Shown here in pieces: positions 8,843 to 18,589 of a stretch of 64,000 bases of DNA. Under the pieces are notes generated by a model. That model did not search any database. It was not told where the DNA came from and was given only the letters and a program-made list of their open reading frames with translations. The stretch covers positions 1 through 64,000 of the forward strand of contig NZ_SCNN01000022.1 in the NCBI RefSeq assembly GCF_005503535.1. Reading direction: 5' to 3'. The first letter of the stretch is position 1, and every line of letters begins with the position of its first letter. The DNA comes from Mesorhizobium comanense. Its GTDB lineage: Bacteria > Pseudomonadota > Alphaproteobacteria > Rhizobiales > Rhizobiaceae. The position numbers and the translations under genes are program-made.

Positions 8843-10288
8843 TCATGCGTTGAGTGCCCGGCCATAGGCGTCGAGCACGCTCTCCTTCATCGTCTCCGAC
8901 AATGTCGGATGCGGGAAGATGGTGTGCATCAGCTCTTCCTCCGTGGTCTCCAGGTTCATGGCCACGACAAACCCCTGGATCAGCTCGGTCACCTCGGCGC
9001 CGACCATATGCGCACCAAGCAACTGACCGGTCTTCTTGTCGAAGATGGTCTTGACCAGGCCTTGGTCCTCGCCAAGCGCAATGGCCTTGCCGTTGGCGAC
9101 GAAGGGGAAGCGCCCGACACGGATGTCCTTGCCCTCGGCCTTGGCCCTGGCTTCCGTCAGGCCCACGGAGGCAACCTGCGGGCTGCAATAGGTGCAGCCC
9201 GGGATCTTGAGCTTGTCCATGGGATGGACGTTGGGCAGGCCGGCGATCTTCTCGACGCAGATGACCGCTTCGTGTTCCGCCTTGTGGGCGAGCATCGGCG
9301 GGCCGGCGACGTCGCCGATGGCATAGAGCCCGGCTACATTGGTCTTGCCATAGCTGTCGATGACGATGCAGCCGCGCTCGGTCTTCACGCCGAGCGCTTC
9401 AAGGCCGAGATTCTCGATGTTGCCTTGCACGCCGACGGCCGAGATCATGCGGTCCGCGGTGATCTTCTCGACCTTGCCGTCCTTGAGTTCGACATGCGCG
9501 GTGATGGAGTTCGCGCCCTTCTCGACCTTCGCCACCTTGGCCTCGAGCAGGATCTTCATGCCTTGCCTCTCGAACTGCTTCTTGGCGAAAGCCGAGATTT
9601 CGGCGTCTTCGACCGGCATGACGGCCGGCATCACCTCGACCACGGTCACATCAACGCCCATGGTGCGGTAGAACGAGGCGAATTCGATGCCGATCGCACC
9701 CGATCCCATCACCAGCAGCGACTTCGGCATTTCCGGAGGCACCATGGCCTCGAAATAGGTCCAGATCAGCTTGCCGTCCGGCTCGATCCCCGGCAGCGCG
9801 CGCGGCCTGGCGCCGGTGGCGACGATGATGTGCTTGGCGGTGTAGGTGCCCTCGCCCTTGGTGTTCTTCGGCAGCGGCGCCTGCGGCTCCATCGGCTTCT
9901 TGGACGATTTGCCGACAACGATCTCGTTGGCTTTCGTCAGCTTGGCCTCGCCCCAGATGACATCGACCTTGTTCTTCTTCATCAGAAAGCCGACGCCCGC
10001 GTTCATGCGTTGCGCGATGCCGCGCGACCGGTCCACGACCGCCTTCAGGTCCGCCTTGACGGTGCCTTCGATCTTCAGGCCGTAGTTCTTGGCATGTTCG
10101 GCATAGTGCATCACCTCGGCCGAACGCAGCAGAGCCTTGGTCGGAATGCAGCCCCAGTTCGAACAGATGCCCGCCAGGTGCTCGCGCTCCACGATCGCCG
10201 TCTTGAGGCCGAGCTGCGCGGCACGAATGGCGGCGATGTAGCCGCCGGGGCCGGAGCCGATGATGATGATGTCGTAGTTCTCAGCCAC
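8843..10288 (-). CDS. lpdA: Dihydrolipoamide dehydrogenase (E3 of pyruvate dehydrogenase)
   Basis: 481 residues. FAD enzyme that reoxidises dihydrolipoamide with NAD. It has the N-terminal FAD site IIIGSGPGGYIAAIRAA, the redox disulfide in GICSNWGCIPTKALL (Cys-x4-Cys), the NAD site LLVMGSGAIGIEFASFYRTMG, the second FAD motif YAIGDVAGPPMLAHKAEHE and the C-terminal active-site HPTLSE. The CSNWGC form is typical of the PDH-linked E3 of alphaproteobacteria. Last enzyme gene of the pdh operon. Confidence 0.96.
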   Translation of the reverse strand: MAENYDIIIIGSGPGGYIAAIRAAQLGLKTAIVEREHLAGICSNWGCIPTKALLRSAEVMHYAEHAKNYGLKIEGTVKADLKAVVDRSRGIAQRMNAGVGFLMKKNKVDVIWGEAKLTKANEIVVGKSSKKPMEPQAPLPKNTKGEGTYTAKHIIVATGARPRALPGIEPDGKLIWTYFEAMVPPEMPKSLLVMGSGAIGIEFASFYRTMGVDVTVVEVMPAVMPVEDAEISAFAKKQFERQGMKILLEAKVAKVEKGANSITAHVELKDGKVEKITADRMISAVGVQGNIENLGLEALGVKTERGCIVIDSYGKTNVAGLYAIGDVAGPPMLAHKAEHEAVICVEKIAGLPNVHPMDKLKIPGCTYCSPQVASVGLTEARAKAEGKDIRVGRFPFVANGKAIALGEDQGLVKTIFDKKTGQLLGAHMVGAEVTELIQGFVVAMNLETTEEELMHTIFPHPTLSETMKESVLDAYGRALNA

Positions 10289-10303
10289 GGTCTTCTCCTT
10301 GAT

Positions 10304-10939
10304 TCACAATTCCAGCATGACGCGTACGATTGGCGTCAGCGCCTTGCCGATATTCCGGGTGTTTTCAGCGTCGAGATGGACGCCGTCGAGCGGCGTGGTC
10401 AGCGCCACGCCGCCCGCATCGAAGAAGCCGCAGCCCATCTCGTCGGCAAGTGCGGCGTATTGCGGTGCAAGTTGCTTCGAGGCGTCATCGCCGCCAGCGA
10501 ACATCGCCTTGAAATCGGCATTCTCGGTGCGGCAGACAAGAGGCGGTGAAACGATCAGGATCTGCGGCGCGGTCCAGTCGAACGGATAGTCGTGGCCACG
10601 CACGATGTCGATCAATCGCTGGATGCCGTACTTGGCAGCCACCGGGTTACCATGGATCCAGGGCTTCATGTCGTTGGCGCCCAACATGATCACGATCAGG
10701 TCGATCGGGGCATGCGTCGCCAGGACAGTCGGCAGCATTCTGGCGCCGTTGCGGTCGGCACCGGCCATATGATCGTCGAATGCGGTCGTGCGGCCATTGA
10801 GGCCCTCGGCGATGACCTCCACGCCGTTGCCGAGCCCAACCTGCAAAACGCTCGGCCAACGATCCTCGAGCGCGTGGCGACCGCCTTCGGCATTGTAGCC
10901 CCAGGTCAGCGAGTCGCCGTAACAAAGCACTGTCTTCAT
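10304..10939 (-). CDS. SGNH/GDSL-family hydrolase
   Basis: 211 residues with no signal peptide, so probably cytoplasmic. All SGNH blocks are visible: GDSLTWGYN (block I, Ser nucleophile), a Gly in block II, GANDMKPW (block III Asn) and DGVHLD (block V Asp-x-x-His). Relatives are called arylesterases or acyl-CoA thioesterases; the substrate is unknown. It lies inside the pdh operon, 15 bp before lpdA and 3 bp after the small membrane protein gene, so it is co-expressed with central carbon metabolism. Why is not known. Confidence 0.85.
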   Translation of the reverse strand: MKTVLCYGDSLTWGYNAEGGRHALEDRWPSVLQVGLGNGVEVIAEGLNGRTTAFDDHMAGADRNGARMLPTVLATHAPIDLIVIMLGANDMKPWIHGNPVAAKYGIQRLIDIVRGHDYPFDWTAPQILIVSPPLVCRTENADFKAMFAGGDDASKQLAPQYAALADEMGCGFFDAGGVALTTPLDGVHLDAENTRNIGKALTPIVRVMLEL

Positions 10940-10942
10940 TGT

Positions 10943-11356
10943 TCAACCTGCCTTTATTTCGGCAATGCCGCGCTTTACGCGCCAGCGCACGAACAGCCAA
11001 TGCACGATGATGGTCACAAGGCCCGGCAAACCAAGCCCGGCAACCATCGGCATGTCTTTCCTGACCACGGCGGCGCTGGAGTCGCTGTAGAGGATCAGTA
11101 CGACCAGCAAGGCGAGCAACACCACGAATACAATCAGGGTCCACTTGCCCGCCATGGCCACGGCGGCGACGGGATCGTTCATCAGCTGCGCCACGAAGAA
11201 GACGAAGGTGACGACAAAAGTCACCAGGACCGAGAACATGAAGACGATGACGTATTCTTCCTCGGCGCCGGTGGCGACCGCGAGTTCCTGCGCGACCAGG
11301 CCGCCGACGAACCCGGAAATGATGAAGGCGAAAAGGCTGGTGAAGACTATCCGCAC
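10943..11356 (-). CDS. Small four-helix membrane protein of unknown function in the pdh operon
   Basis: 137 residues, not recognised. Hydrophobic segments lie near residues 3-25, 37-60, 69-92 and 105-125; the C-terminus is basic (RWRVKRGIAEIKAG). There is no catalytic motif. It sits 14 bp after pdhC and 3 bp before the SGNH hydrolase, so it shares their transcript. Confidence 0.75.
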   Translation of the reverse strand: MRIVFTSLFAFIISGFVGGLVAQELAVATGAEEEYVIVFMFSVLVTFVVTFVFFVAQLMNDPVAAVAMAGKWTLIVFVVLLALLVVLILYSDSSAAVVRKDMPMVAGLGLPGLVTIIVHWLFVRWRVKRGIAEIKAG

Positions 11357-11370
11357 AGCCTTTTCCCTTT

Positions 11371-12741
11371 CTACACCAGCATGCCCATCGGGTTCTCGAT
11401 TAGCCGCTTGAAGGCGACCAGCAGCTCGGCGCCCAGCGCGCCGTCGACGGCGCGGTGATCGGTCGACAGCGTCACCGACATCACGGTGGCTATCTTGATC
11501 TCGCCGTTCTTGACCACCGCCCGCTCCTCGCCGGCGCCGACCGCCAGGATCGTCGCATGCGGCGGGTTGATGACGGCGGCAAAGTCCTTGATGCCGAACA
11601 TGCCAAGGTTCGACACCGCCGTGGTGCCGCCCTGATACTCTTCCGGCTTCAGCTTGCGGCTGCGCGCGCGGCTGGCCAGGTCCTTCATCTCGTTGGAGAT
11701 GGTCGACAGCGTCTTTTCATCCGCATGCCGGATGATCGGCGTGATCAGCCCGCCCGGGATCGACACGGCCACGCCGACATCGGCGTGCTTGTGCTTGACC
11801 ATGGCGCTTTCTGTCCACGAGGCATTGGCATCAGGCACCGCCTTCAGCGCCATCGCCATCGCCTTGATCACCATGTCGTTGACCGACAGCTTGTAGACGG
11901 GGGCTTCGCCCTTGTCGGTCTTCTTCATCGGGGCGGCGGCATTGAGCTGCGAGCGCAGCGAAAGCAGCGCGTCGAGCTCGCAGTCGAGCGTCAGGTAGAA
12001 GTGCGGGATGGTGGACTTCGCCTCGACCAGGCGCCGCGCGATGGTCTTGCGCATGTTGTCGTGCGGGACGAGATTGTAGGAGCCCTCCTCGAACAGCTTC
12101 AGCACCTGGTCGTCAGACATGGCCTTCACAGCCGGCGCGGATGCTGCCGCCGGAGCTCCAGCAGGCGCTGCCTTGGCCGCGGGGGCAGCCTTGGCACCGC
12201 CACCGGCAATCGCAGCATCGACATCGGCCTTGACCACGCGGCCATGGGGGCCGGTGCCGGTCACGGCAGACACATCGACACCGGCCTCCTTGGCGATGCG
12301 GCGTGCCAGCGGCGAGGCGAAAGTGCGCTCGCCCGAAGCGTGACCATTGGCGACCGGAGCGGGTTCTGCCTTGGCCGGCGCAGGCGCCGCGGCAGCAGTT
12401 TCCGCCCTCGGCGCTTCCGCCTTTGGCGCTTCGGCTTTCGGAGCCTCGGCCTTGGGCGCAGCACTGCCGCCACCCTTTGCAGCGGCACCGGCATCCTCGC
12501 CTTCGCCGGCAAGAATGGCAATCAGTGCGTTGACCTTGACACCCTCCGTGCCGGCCGGCACGACGAGCTTTGCGACGGTCCCTTCATCGACGGCCTCGAC
12601 TTCCATCGTTGCCTTGTCGGTCTCTATCTCGGCGATCACATCGCCCGGCGAGACCTTATCGCCCTCTTTCACGAGCCATTTGGAAAGATTGCCCTCTTCC
12701 ATCGTGGGCGAGAGCGCCGGCATGGTAATGTTGATTGGCAT
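11371..12741 (-). CDS. pdhC: Pyruvate dehydrogenase E2, dihydrolipoamide acetyltransferase
   Basis: 456 residues. N-terminal lipoyl domain (about 1-80) with the lipoylated Lys in IETDKATMEVEAVDEG, an Ala/Pro/Glu-rich hinge with short repeats of PKAEA (about 90-130), the E1/E3-binding domain (FASPLARRIAKEAGVDV, GTGPHGRVVKADV), a second hinge, and the acyltransferase core with catalytic LSTDHRAVDGA near the C-terminus. Only one lipoyl domain is here; a second is carried by pdhB, as in Sinorhizobium. Confidence 0.97.
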   Translation of the reverse strand: MPINITMPALSPTMEEGNLSKWLVKEGDKVSPGDVIAEIETDKATMEVEAVDEGTVAKLVVPAGTEGVKVNALIAILAGEGEDAGAAAKGGGSAAPKAEAPKAEAPKAEAPRAETAAAAPAPAKAEPAPVANGHASGERTFASPLARRIAKEAGVDVSAVTGTGPHGRVVKADVDAAIAGGGAKAAPAAKAAPAGAPAAASAPAVKAMSDDQVLKLFEEGSYNLVPHDNMRKTIARRLVEAKSTIPHFYLTLDCELDALLSLRSQLNAAAPMKKTDKGEAPVYKLSVNDMVIKAMAMALKAVPDANASWTESAMVKHKHADVGVAVSIPGGLITPIIRHADEKTLSTISNEMKDLASRARSRKLKPEEYQGGTTAVSNLGMFGIKDFAAVINPPHATILAVGAGEERAVVKNGEIKIATVMSVTLSTDHRAVDGALGAELLVAFKRLIENPMGMLV

Positions 12742-12750
12742 TTTTCCTCC

Positions 12751-13044
12751 TCAGTTCCGTCCTGTCAGCGAACGGTGCTGGATATTGAACTGATCCGACA
12801 TTCTGCCGCGATAGCCGTCTTCCAATGCCTGAAGCGTCTCGATTTCAGGGATGCCATCTTGTTCCAGTCTCATCCTGGCTATGTGCATCCCGACATCAGC
12901 GAGCACCATGCCCCAGTTGTGAGCGTTTGATCCAAAGAGGTCTTGCATCGTGACAACCGCGTCCGAACCAATCCAGACGCGGAGTACCTCATCAAATTCG
13001 CTACTCTCGGCTACCGCTGCGGGAACTTCGAGTTCGCGAGCCAT
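12751..13044 (-). CDS. Small protein of the pdh operon, probably DUF5076
   Basis: 97 residues, soluble, acidic N-terminus (MARELEVPAAVAESSEFDEVLRVWIG). I associate it from memory with the DUF5076 proteins that lie between pdhB and pdhC in rhizobia; the family name needs a profile search. It is 4 bp after pdhB and 9 bp before pdhC. No catalytic motif is visible; a regulator or assembly partner of the complex is possible but is inference. Confidence 0.7.
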   Translation of the reverse strand: MARELEVPAAVAESSEFDEVLRVWIGSDAVVTMQDLFGSNAHNWGMVLADVGMHIARMRLEQDGIPEIETLQALEDGYRGRMSDQFNIQHRSLTGRN

Positions 13045-13048
13045 CTCG

Positions 13049-14479
<1,431 letters not shown>

Positions 14480-14493
14480 GTCCTGGCCCTCCC

Positions 14494-15531
14494 TTACAAT
14501 ACGATATCGGTCCAGAGCTCGGATGCATCCGGCTCCGCATCGTTCTGGGCAAATTCCGCGGCGTCGGCGACGATGTCGCGAACCTCCTTGTCGATTGCCT
14601 TGAGCTCGTCCTCGTCGGCCCATTTCTTCTCGATGAGCCGCGCCTTGACCTGCTCGATAGGGTCATGCTCGGAGCGCATCTTCTGCACTTCTTCCTTCGA
14701 CCGGTATTTTGCCGGATCGGACATGGAGTGGCCGCGATAGCGATAGGTCTGCATCTCGAGGATGAGCGGGCCGTTGCCGGAACGGCACCATTCGGTGGCG
14801 AGATCGGCGGCCGCCTTGACGGCGCGCACATCCATGCCGTCGACCTGGATGCCGGGAATCTTGAACGAAGCGCCGCGGTGCGAAAAATCCGTCTCGGCCG
14901 ACGAGCGCGACACCGAAGTGCCCATCGCGTAGCGGTTGTTCTCGATGATGTAGATCACCGGCAGCTTCCACAGCGAGGCCATGTTGAAGCTTTCGTAGAC
15001 CTGGCCCTGGTTGGCCGCGCCGTCGCCGAAATAGGTCAGCGAGACATTCTTGTTTTCGCGGTAGCGGTTGGCGAAGGCCAGGCCGGTGCCGAGAGACACC
15101 TGCGCGCCGACGATGCCGTGGCCGCCGTAGAAATGCTTCTCCTTGGAGAACATGTGCATGGAGCCGCCCTTGCCCTTGGACAGGCCACCACGGCGCCCGG
15201 TCAGCTCGGCCATGACGCCGCGTGGCGACAGGTCCATGGCCAGCATGTGGCCGTGATCGCGATAAGCGGTGATCATCTGGTCGCCTTCGATCAGCGCCAT
15301 CTTCATGCCGGTGACGACCGCTTCCTGGCCGATATAGAGATGGCAGAAGCCGCCGATGAAGCCCATGCCGTAGAGCTGGCCGGCCTTTTCCTCGAAGCGC
15401 CGGATGAGCAGCATGTGCCGGTAGGCGGAGAGCTCCTCGTCCTTGGTGAAGTCGGCCGGCTTTGGCGCCGAAAGACCTGATTTGCCGTCGGATTTGGATT
15501 TGGCAGGCGCTTTTCTGGCTGCGGTGGCCAT
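14494..15531 (-). CDS. pdhA: Pyruvate dehydrogenase E1 alpha subunit
   Basis: 345 residues. Binds thiamine diphosphate: the GDGAANQGQVYESFNMASLWKL motif (GDG...NN) is complete, ending at IYIIENNRYAMGT. Also seen: YRDHGHMLAMD, GKGGSMHMFS, and the phosphorylation-loop-like YRYRGHSMSDPAKYRS. First enzyme gene of the pdh operon. The N-terminal 25 residues are Lys/Ala-rich and probably disordered. The 190 bp upstream (15532-15721) must hold its promoter unless ftsB transcription reads through. Confidence 0.97.
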   Translation of the reverse strand: MATAARKAPAKSKSDGKSGLSAPKPADFTKDEELSAYRHMLLIRRFEEKAGQLYGMGFIGGFCHLYIGQEAVVTGMKMALIEGDQMITAYRDHGHMLAMDLSPRGVMAELTGRRGGLSKGKGGSMHMFSKEKHFYGGHGIVGAQVSLGTGLAFANRYRENKNVSLTYFGDGAANQGQVYESFNMASLWKLPVIYIIENNRYAMGTSVSRSSAETDFSHRGASFKIPGIQVDGMDVRAVKAAADLATEWCRSGNGPLILEMQTYRYRGHSMSDPAKYRSKEEVQKMRSEHDPIEQVKARLIEKKWADEDELKAIDKEVRDIVADAAEFAQNDAEPDASELWTDIVL

Positions 15532-15721
15532 GCATCACTCCCTGTTGGCGTCTCTTTGCGGACATTGGAGCGGAACAATCCACTCCGGGGAGATCACCCT
15601 CCCCTGCGATTTATGGGAGGCTAACACGTAAAAACGCGCTCCGCCATGTCGAAAATGCATAGCTGGCATGCGCCTAAGCGATTAAAATCATTGAAAATAT
15701 TGGCGATTAACCGAAATTGGA

Positions 15722-16045
15722 TTAATTTGCAGAGGCCGGCAGCATGATGGTGATCTCGTCTGGCTGGGACAGATTGAGCGCCCTGCGCGCCTGCTCGTCG
15801 AGCATATCCTTCTCCAGGGTCCCGTCATGCATGAGCTTGACGCGCCGCTCCAGTTCCATCCTGCGCCCCTTGATGGCATCGAGCTGCGCCTGCAAGGTAA
15901 CGGTCTGGGCTTCCAGCTTGTATTTCGAATTGATGCCGAATTCGCCGTGATAGGCATGAAAGCCAAAATAGGCCAGGAACACCACGCACAGCGAGGGAAT
16001 GATCAGCCGGCCGGTATTTCTCTGCTTGTGCTGGCGCGTCCACAT
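15722..16045 (-). CDS. ftsB: FtsB/DivIC-type septum formation initiator
   Basis: 107 residues: a short basic N-terminus, one transmembrane segment (about 14-32, LIIPSLCVVFLAYFGFHAYHG), then a coiled coil (about 40-85). This matches FtsB, a bitopic division protein that joins FtsL and FtsQ. The start is ATG 16045 (MWTRQHKQR); the upstream open frame has no domain. It sits between eno and pdhA, the usual place in rhizobia. Confidence 0.85.
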   Translation of the reverse strand: MWTRQHKQRNTGRLIIPSLCVVFLAYFGFHAYHGEFGINSKYKLEAQTVTLQAQLDAIKGRRMELERRVKLMHDGTLEKDMLDEQARRALNLSQPDEITIMLPASAN

Positions 16046-16146
16046 GACTGATTCCCCATGGCCGCGAACTCGAACGACCCTCAGTCTTTTTCGCCTGATT
16101 GTGCTTAACGGACGGTTACGCGGGGCCGCTTGGCTGCCCGCAAATG

Positions 16147-16173
16147 AAAAAGGGCGGGATGTTCCCGCCCTTT
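16147..16173 (-). terminator. Terminator after eno
   Basis: A perfect 11-bp stem AAAGGGCGGGA / TCCCGCCCTTT with a 3-base loop. On the minus strand it runs on into TTTTTCATTT. It lies 27 bp after the eno stop and so separates eno from ftsB. Confidence 0.85.
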
Positions 16174-16199
16174 CCATCGATCGACGATGTGCGCAGGGC

Positions 16200-17474
16200 T
16201 CAGCCCTTGATCACCGACTTGCCGGCGTAGCGCGCCTGCTTGCCGAGCTCTTCTTCGATGCGGATCAGCTGGTTGTACTTGGCCATGCGGTCGGAGCGCG
16301 ACAGCGAACCGGTCTTGATCTGCCCGCAATTGGTGGCGACGGCGAGGTCGGCGATGGTCGAATCCTCGGTCTCGCCCGAGCGGTGCGACATGACGGCGGT
16401 GTAGGCCGCCTTGTGCGCGGTCTCGACGGCGTCGAGCGTCTCGGTCAGAGAACCGATCTGGTTGACCTTGACCAGGATCGAATTGGCGACGCCCATGCGA
16501 ATGCCGTCGCGCAGGCGCGCCGTGTTGGTGACGAAAAGGTCGTCGCCGACGAGCTGGGTTTTCTTACCGATAAGGTCGGTGAGATACTTCCAGCCTTCCC
16601 AGTCATCCTCAGCCAGGCCGTCCTCGATCGAGATGATCGGATAGTCGGCGGCGAGCTTGGCAAGATATTTTGCCTGGGCCTTGGGATCGCGCGTCTTCTT
16701 CTCGCCTTCATAGACGTAATTGCCGTCCTTGAAGAATTCGGTCGCGGCGCAATCGAGGCCGAGCGCGATCTCCTCGCCCGGCTTGAAACCCGCCTTCTCG
16801 ATAGACTCCATGATGAAGTCGAGCGCCACCGGCGCGCTCTTCAGGTTCGGCGCGAAGCCGCCCTCATCGCCGACATTGGTGTTGTGGCCGGCATCCTTCA
16901 GCTTCTTGCGCAGCGTGTGGAAGATTTCCGATCCCCAGCGCACGCCTTCGCGCAACGTCGGCGCGCCGACCGGCAGGATCATGAATTCCTGGAAATCGAT
17001 AGGGTTGTCCGCATGTGCGCCGCCATTGATGATGTTCATCATCGGCACCGGCAGGATATGCGCCTTGGTACCGCCGACATAGCGGTAGAGCGGCAAGCCA
17101 GCCGCATCGGCAGCGGCCTTCGCCACAGCCAGGGACACGCCGAGGATGGCATTGGCGCCGAGCCGGCTCTTGTTCGGCGTACCGTCGAGCTCGATCATGG
17201 TCTGGTCGATATGGATCTGGTTTTCGGCCTCCATGCCGCCGATCGCCTCGAACAGCTCGCCGTTCACCGCTTCCACGGCCTTGAGCACGCCCTTGCCCAG
17301 ATAGCGGGCGCCGCCGTCGCGCAGTTCGACGGCTTCATGCGCGCCGGTCGACGCGCCGGACGGCACGGCGGCGCGGCCCATGGAGCCGTCTTCGAGCACG
17401 ACGTCGACCTCTACGGTCGGATTTCCACGGCTGTCCAGGATTTCACGCCCGACAATATCGATGATGGCGGTCAT
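16200..17474 (-). CDS. eno: Enolase
   Basis: 424 residues, full length. Converts 2-phosphoglycerate to phosphoenolpyruvate. Visible: IVGREILDSRGNPTVEVDV, the flexible loop GASTGAHEAVELRDG, metal ligand region SIEDGLAEDDWEGW, catalytic Lys in LVKVNQIGSLTE, and the signature VMSHRSGETEDSTIADLAVA with GQIKTGSLSRSDR. Single gene with its own terminator. Confidence 0.98.
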   Translation of the reverse strand: MTAIIDIVGREILDSRGNPTVEVDVVLEDGSMGRAAVPSGASTGAHEAVELRDGGARYLGKGVLKAVEAVNGELFEAIGGMEAENQIHIDQTMIELDGTPNKSRLGANAILGVSLAVAKAAADAAGLPLYRYVGGTKAHILPVPMMNIINGGAHADNPIDFQEFMILPVGAPTLREGVRWGSEIFHTLRKKLKDAGHNTNVGDEGGFAPNLKSAPVALDFIMESIEKAGFKPGEEIALGLDCAATEFFKDGNYVYEGEKKTRDPKAQAKYLAKLAADYPIISIEDGLAEDDWEGWKYLTDLIGKKTQLVGDDLFVTNTARLRDGIRMGVANSILVKVNQIGSLTETLDAVETAHKAAYTAVMSHRSGETEDSTIADLAVATNCGQIKTGSLSRSDRMAKYNQLIRIEEELGKQARYAGKSVIKG

Positions 17475-17673
17475 TGTGGTGTCCCCGATTGATCAGAAGG
17501 AAGGTCGCGCCCGTCTTAGCCAAAGCGACGCAAAAGGCAATTGGGCCGGCGGCATTTATTGGCATCGCGCCGAGTCACGAAGCGCAAATTTCTGTCATCA
17601 TAAGTCATGCCGCCCAACAGGCATTTCGGGGTATTGCTGCTGGCGCGAGGGGCGAAACTGGAGGAGTTTCGCC

Positions 17674-17811
17674 ATGTCCGAGTTGAGCGGTATCGTCAGT
17701 CTGTTCCTGATCGCGGCGGCTTTCCTGACGTCATGCGACAACCAGCAGTCACCACCGAAGGCCAGCGCGTCCTTGCCCGCCCTTCACTTCGGTGAACAAT
17801 CATCGCCCTGA
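17674..17811 (+). CDS. Small putative lipoprotein
   Basis: 45 residues, ATG 17674 with a strong GGAGG ribosome site about 8 bases upstream. The N-terminal hydrophobic stretch (IVSLFLIAAAFLTSC) ends in a lipobox-like L-T-S-C, giving a mature protein of about 27 residues that begins CDNQQSPPKASASLP. A bidirectional terminator follows at once. The small size and Cys+1 recall entericidin-like lipoproteins, but no family motif is present. The function is unknown. Confidence 0.6.
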   Translation: MSELSGIVSLFLIAAAFLTSCDNQQSPPKASASLPALHFGEQSSP

Positions 17812-17814
17812 TTG

Positions 17815-17841
17815 AAAAGGCCCCGCCAAGCGGGGCCTTTT
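17815..17841. terminator. Bidirectional terminator between the small lipoprotein and the PRC-barrel gene
   Basis: AAAAGGCCCCGCC / GGCGGGGCCTTTT-type stem with a small AA-containing loop; it has A/T runs on both sides, so it can serve both convergent genes. Confidence 0.85.
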
Positions 17842-17851
17842 GAATGCGGCG

Positions 17852-18217
17852 TCAGTGCCAGTAAGGCGTGACCTTGTAGTACTCGTAAGACGCATCGCGC
17901 GCGCTCTCGCTGTCCGCACCGGCCAGTTCGTTGATCGAGTAGGCCGGAGCCGCCTGCAACTGGTCCTTAGAGAAGGGCACGACATAGCCGCCCTTGTCCT
18001 CGTCATAGTCCAGGCTCGCCCAGGGAATGGCATGGTACTTCTCGCCTATGCCGAGAAAGCCGCCGAAGCCGATCACCGCGAACATGATGCCGTTCGACGT
18101 CTTGTCGAGCATGATGTCCTCGATCCCGCCTATGCTCTTGCCCTCGGTGTTGTACACCGAAGTGCCGATCACGCGCGAAGCAGCGATGGCTTCGGTGTGG
18201 CCTGTCTGGGTGGTCAT
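17852..18217 (-). CDS. PRC-barrel domain protein
   Basis: 121 residues from ATG 18217, with a GAGGAG ribosome site. The PRC-barrel core is seen in IAASRVIGTSVYNTEGKSIGGIEDIMLD and WASLDYDEDKGGYVVPFSK. PRC-barrel proteins of this kind in rhizobia are soluble and often stress-linked; the exact role is unknown. The dodecin gene lies 83 bp upstream on the same strand. Confidence 0.85.
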   Translation of the reverse strand: MTTQTGHTEAIAASRVIGTSVYNTEGKSIGGIEDIMLDKTSNGIMFAVIGFGGFLGIGEKYHAIPWASLDYDEDKGGYVVPFSKDQLQAAPAYSINELAGADSESARDASYEYYKVTPYWH

Positions 18218-18300
18218 GATGCGCTCCTCATTGTCGTTGAACTCTGCTTTGACAATGAGGCGCGGGGCGAAAGTTCCCGATTTTTTCAGCGGCCGCGAGG

Positions 18301-18504
18301 TCACTCCGCCAGGATGAAAGTCACCTTCATGTTGACGCGATAGGCTGAAATCTTGCCGTCCTCGACCACGATCTTCTGATCCTGGATCCAGGCACCTTCG
18401 ACGTTCTTCAGGGTTTTCGACGCGCGGGCGATACCCTTCTCGATAGCTTCCTGAAAACTCTTTTTCGATGATGAGGTGATTTCTGTGACGCGGGCAACGG
18501 ACAT
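18301..18504 (-). CDS. Dodecin, flavin-binding protein
   Basis: 67 residues, the normal dodecin length. Forms a hollow dodecamer that stores riboflavin or FMN. Seen: the VTEITSSSKKSFQEAIEKGIARASKTLKNVEGAWI helix-strand, with the flavin-stacking Trp in EGAWIQDQ, and the closing strand YRVNMKVTFIL. A ribosome site GGAGGAAG precedes the ATG. Confidence 0.93.
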   Translation of the reverse strand: MSVARVTEITSSSKKSFQEAIEKGIARASKTLKNVEGAWIQDQKIVVEDGKISAYRVNMKVTFILAE

Positions 18505-18589
18505 GGCTTCCTCCTGCCGAAACGCTCATTTGCCGGGCAAGCGTACAACCGCCACCCGACGACCACAAGCACCGGTCGAATGCCGCCGT

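Noticed and set aside
8909..10549. Plus-strand frame of 546 codons opposite lpdA
   Set aside because: High G+C shadow frame; rich in Asp, His and Arg with no domain, while the minus strand codes a complete lpdA.
11455..12930. Plus-strand frame of 491 codons opposite pdhC
   Set aside because: Shadow of pdhC; no start signal or family.
18218..18300. EcfG-like general stress promoter (GGAAC and CATTG) before the PRC-barrel gene
   Set aside because: Spacing is 15 bp and the -10 does not read CGTT, so it fails the consensus.
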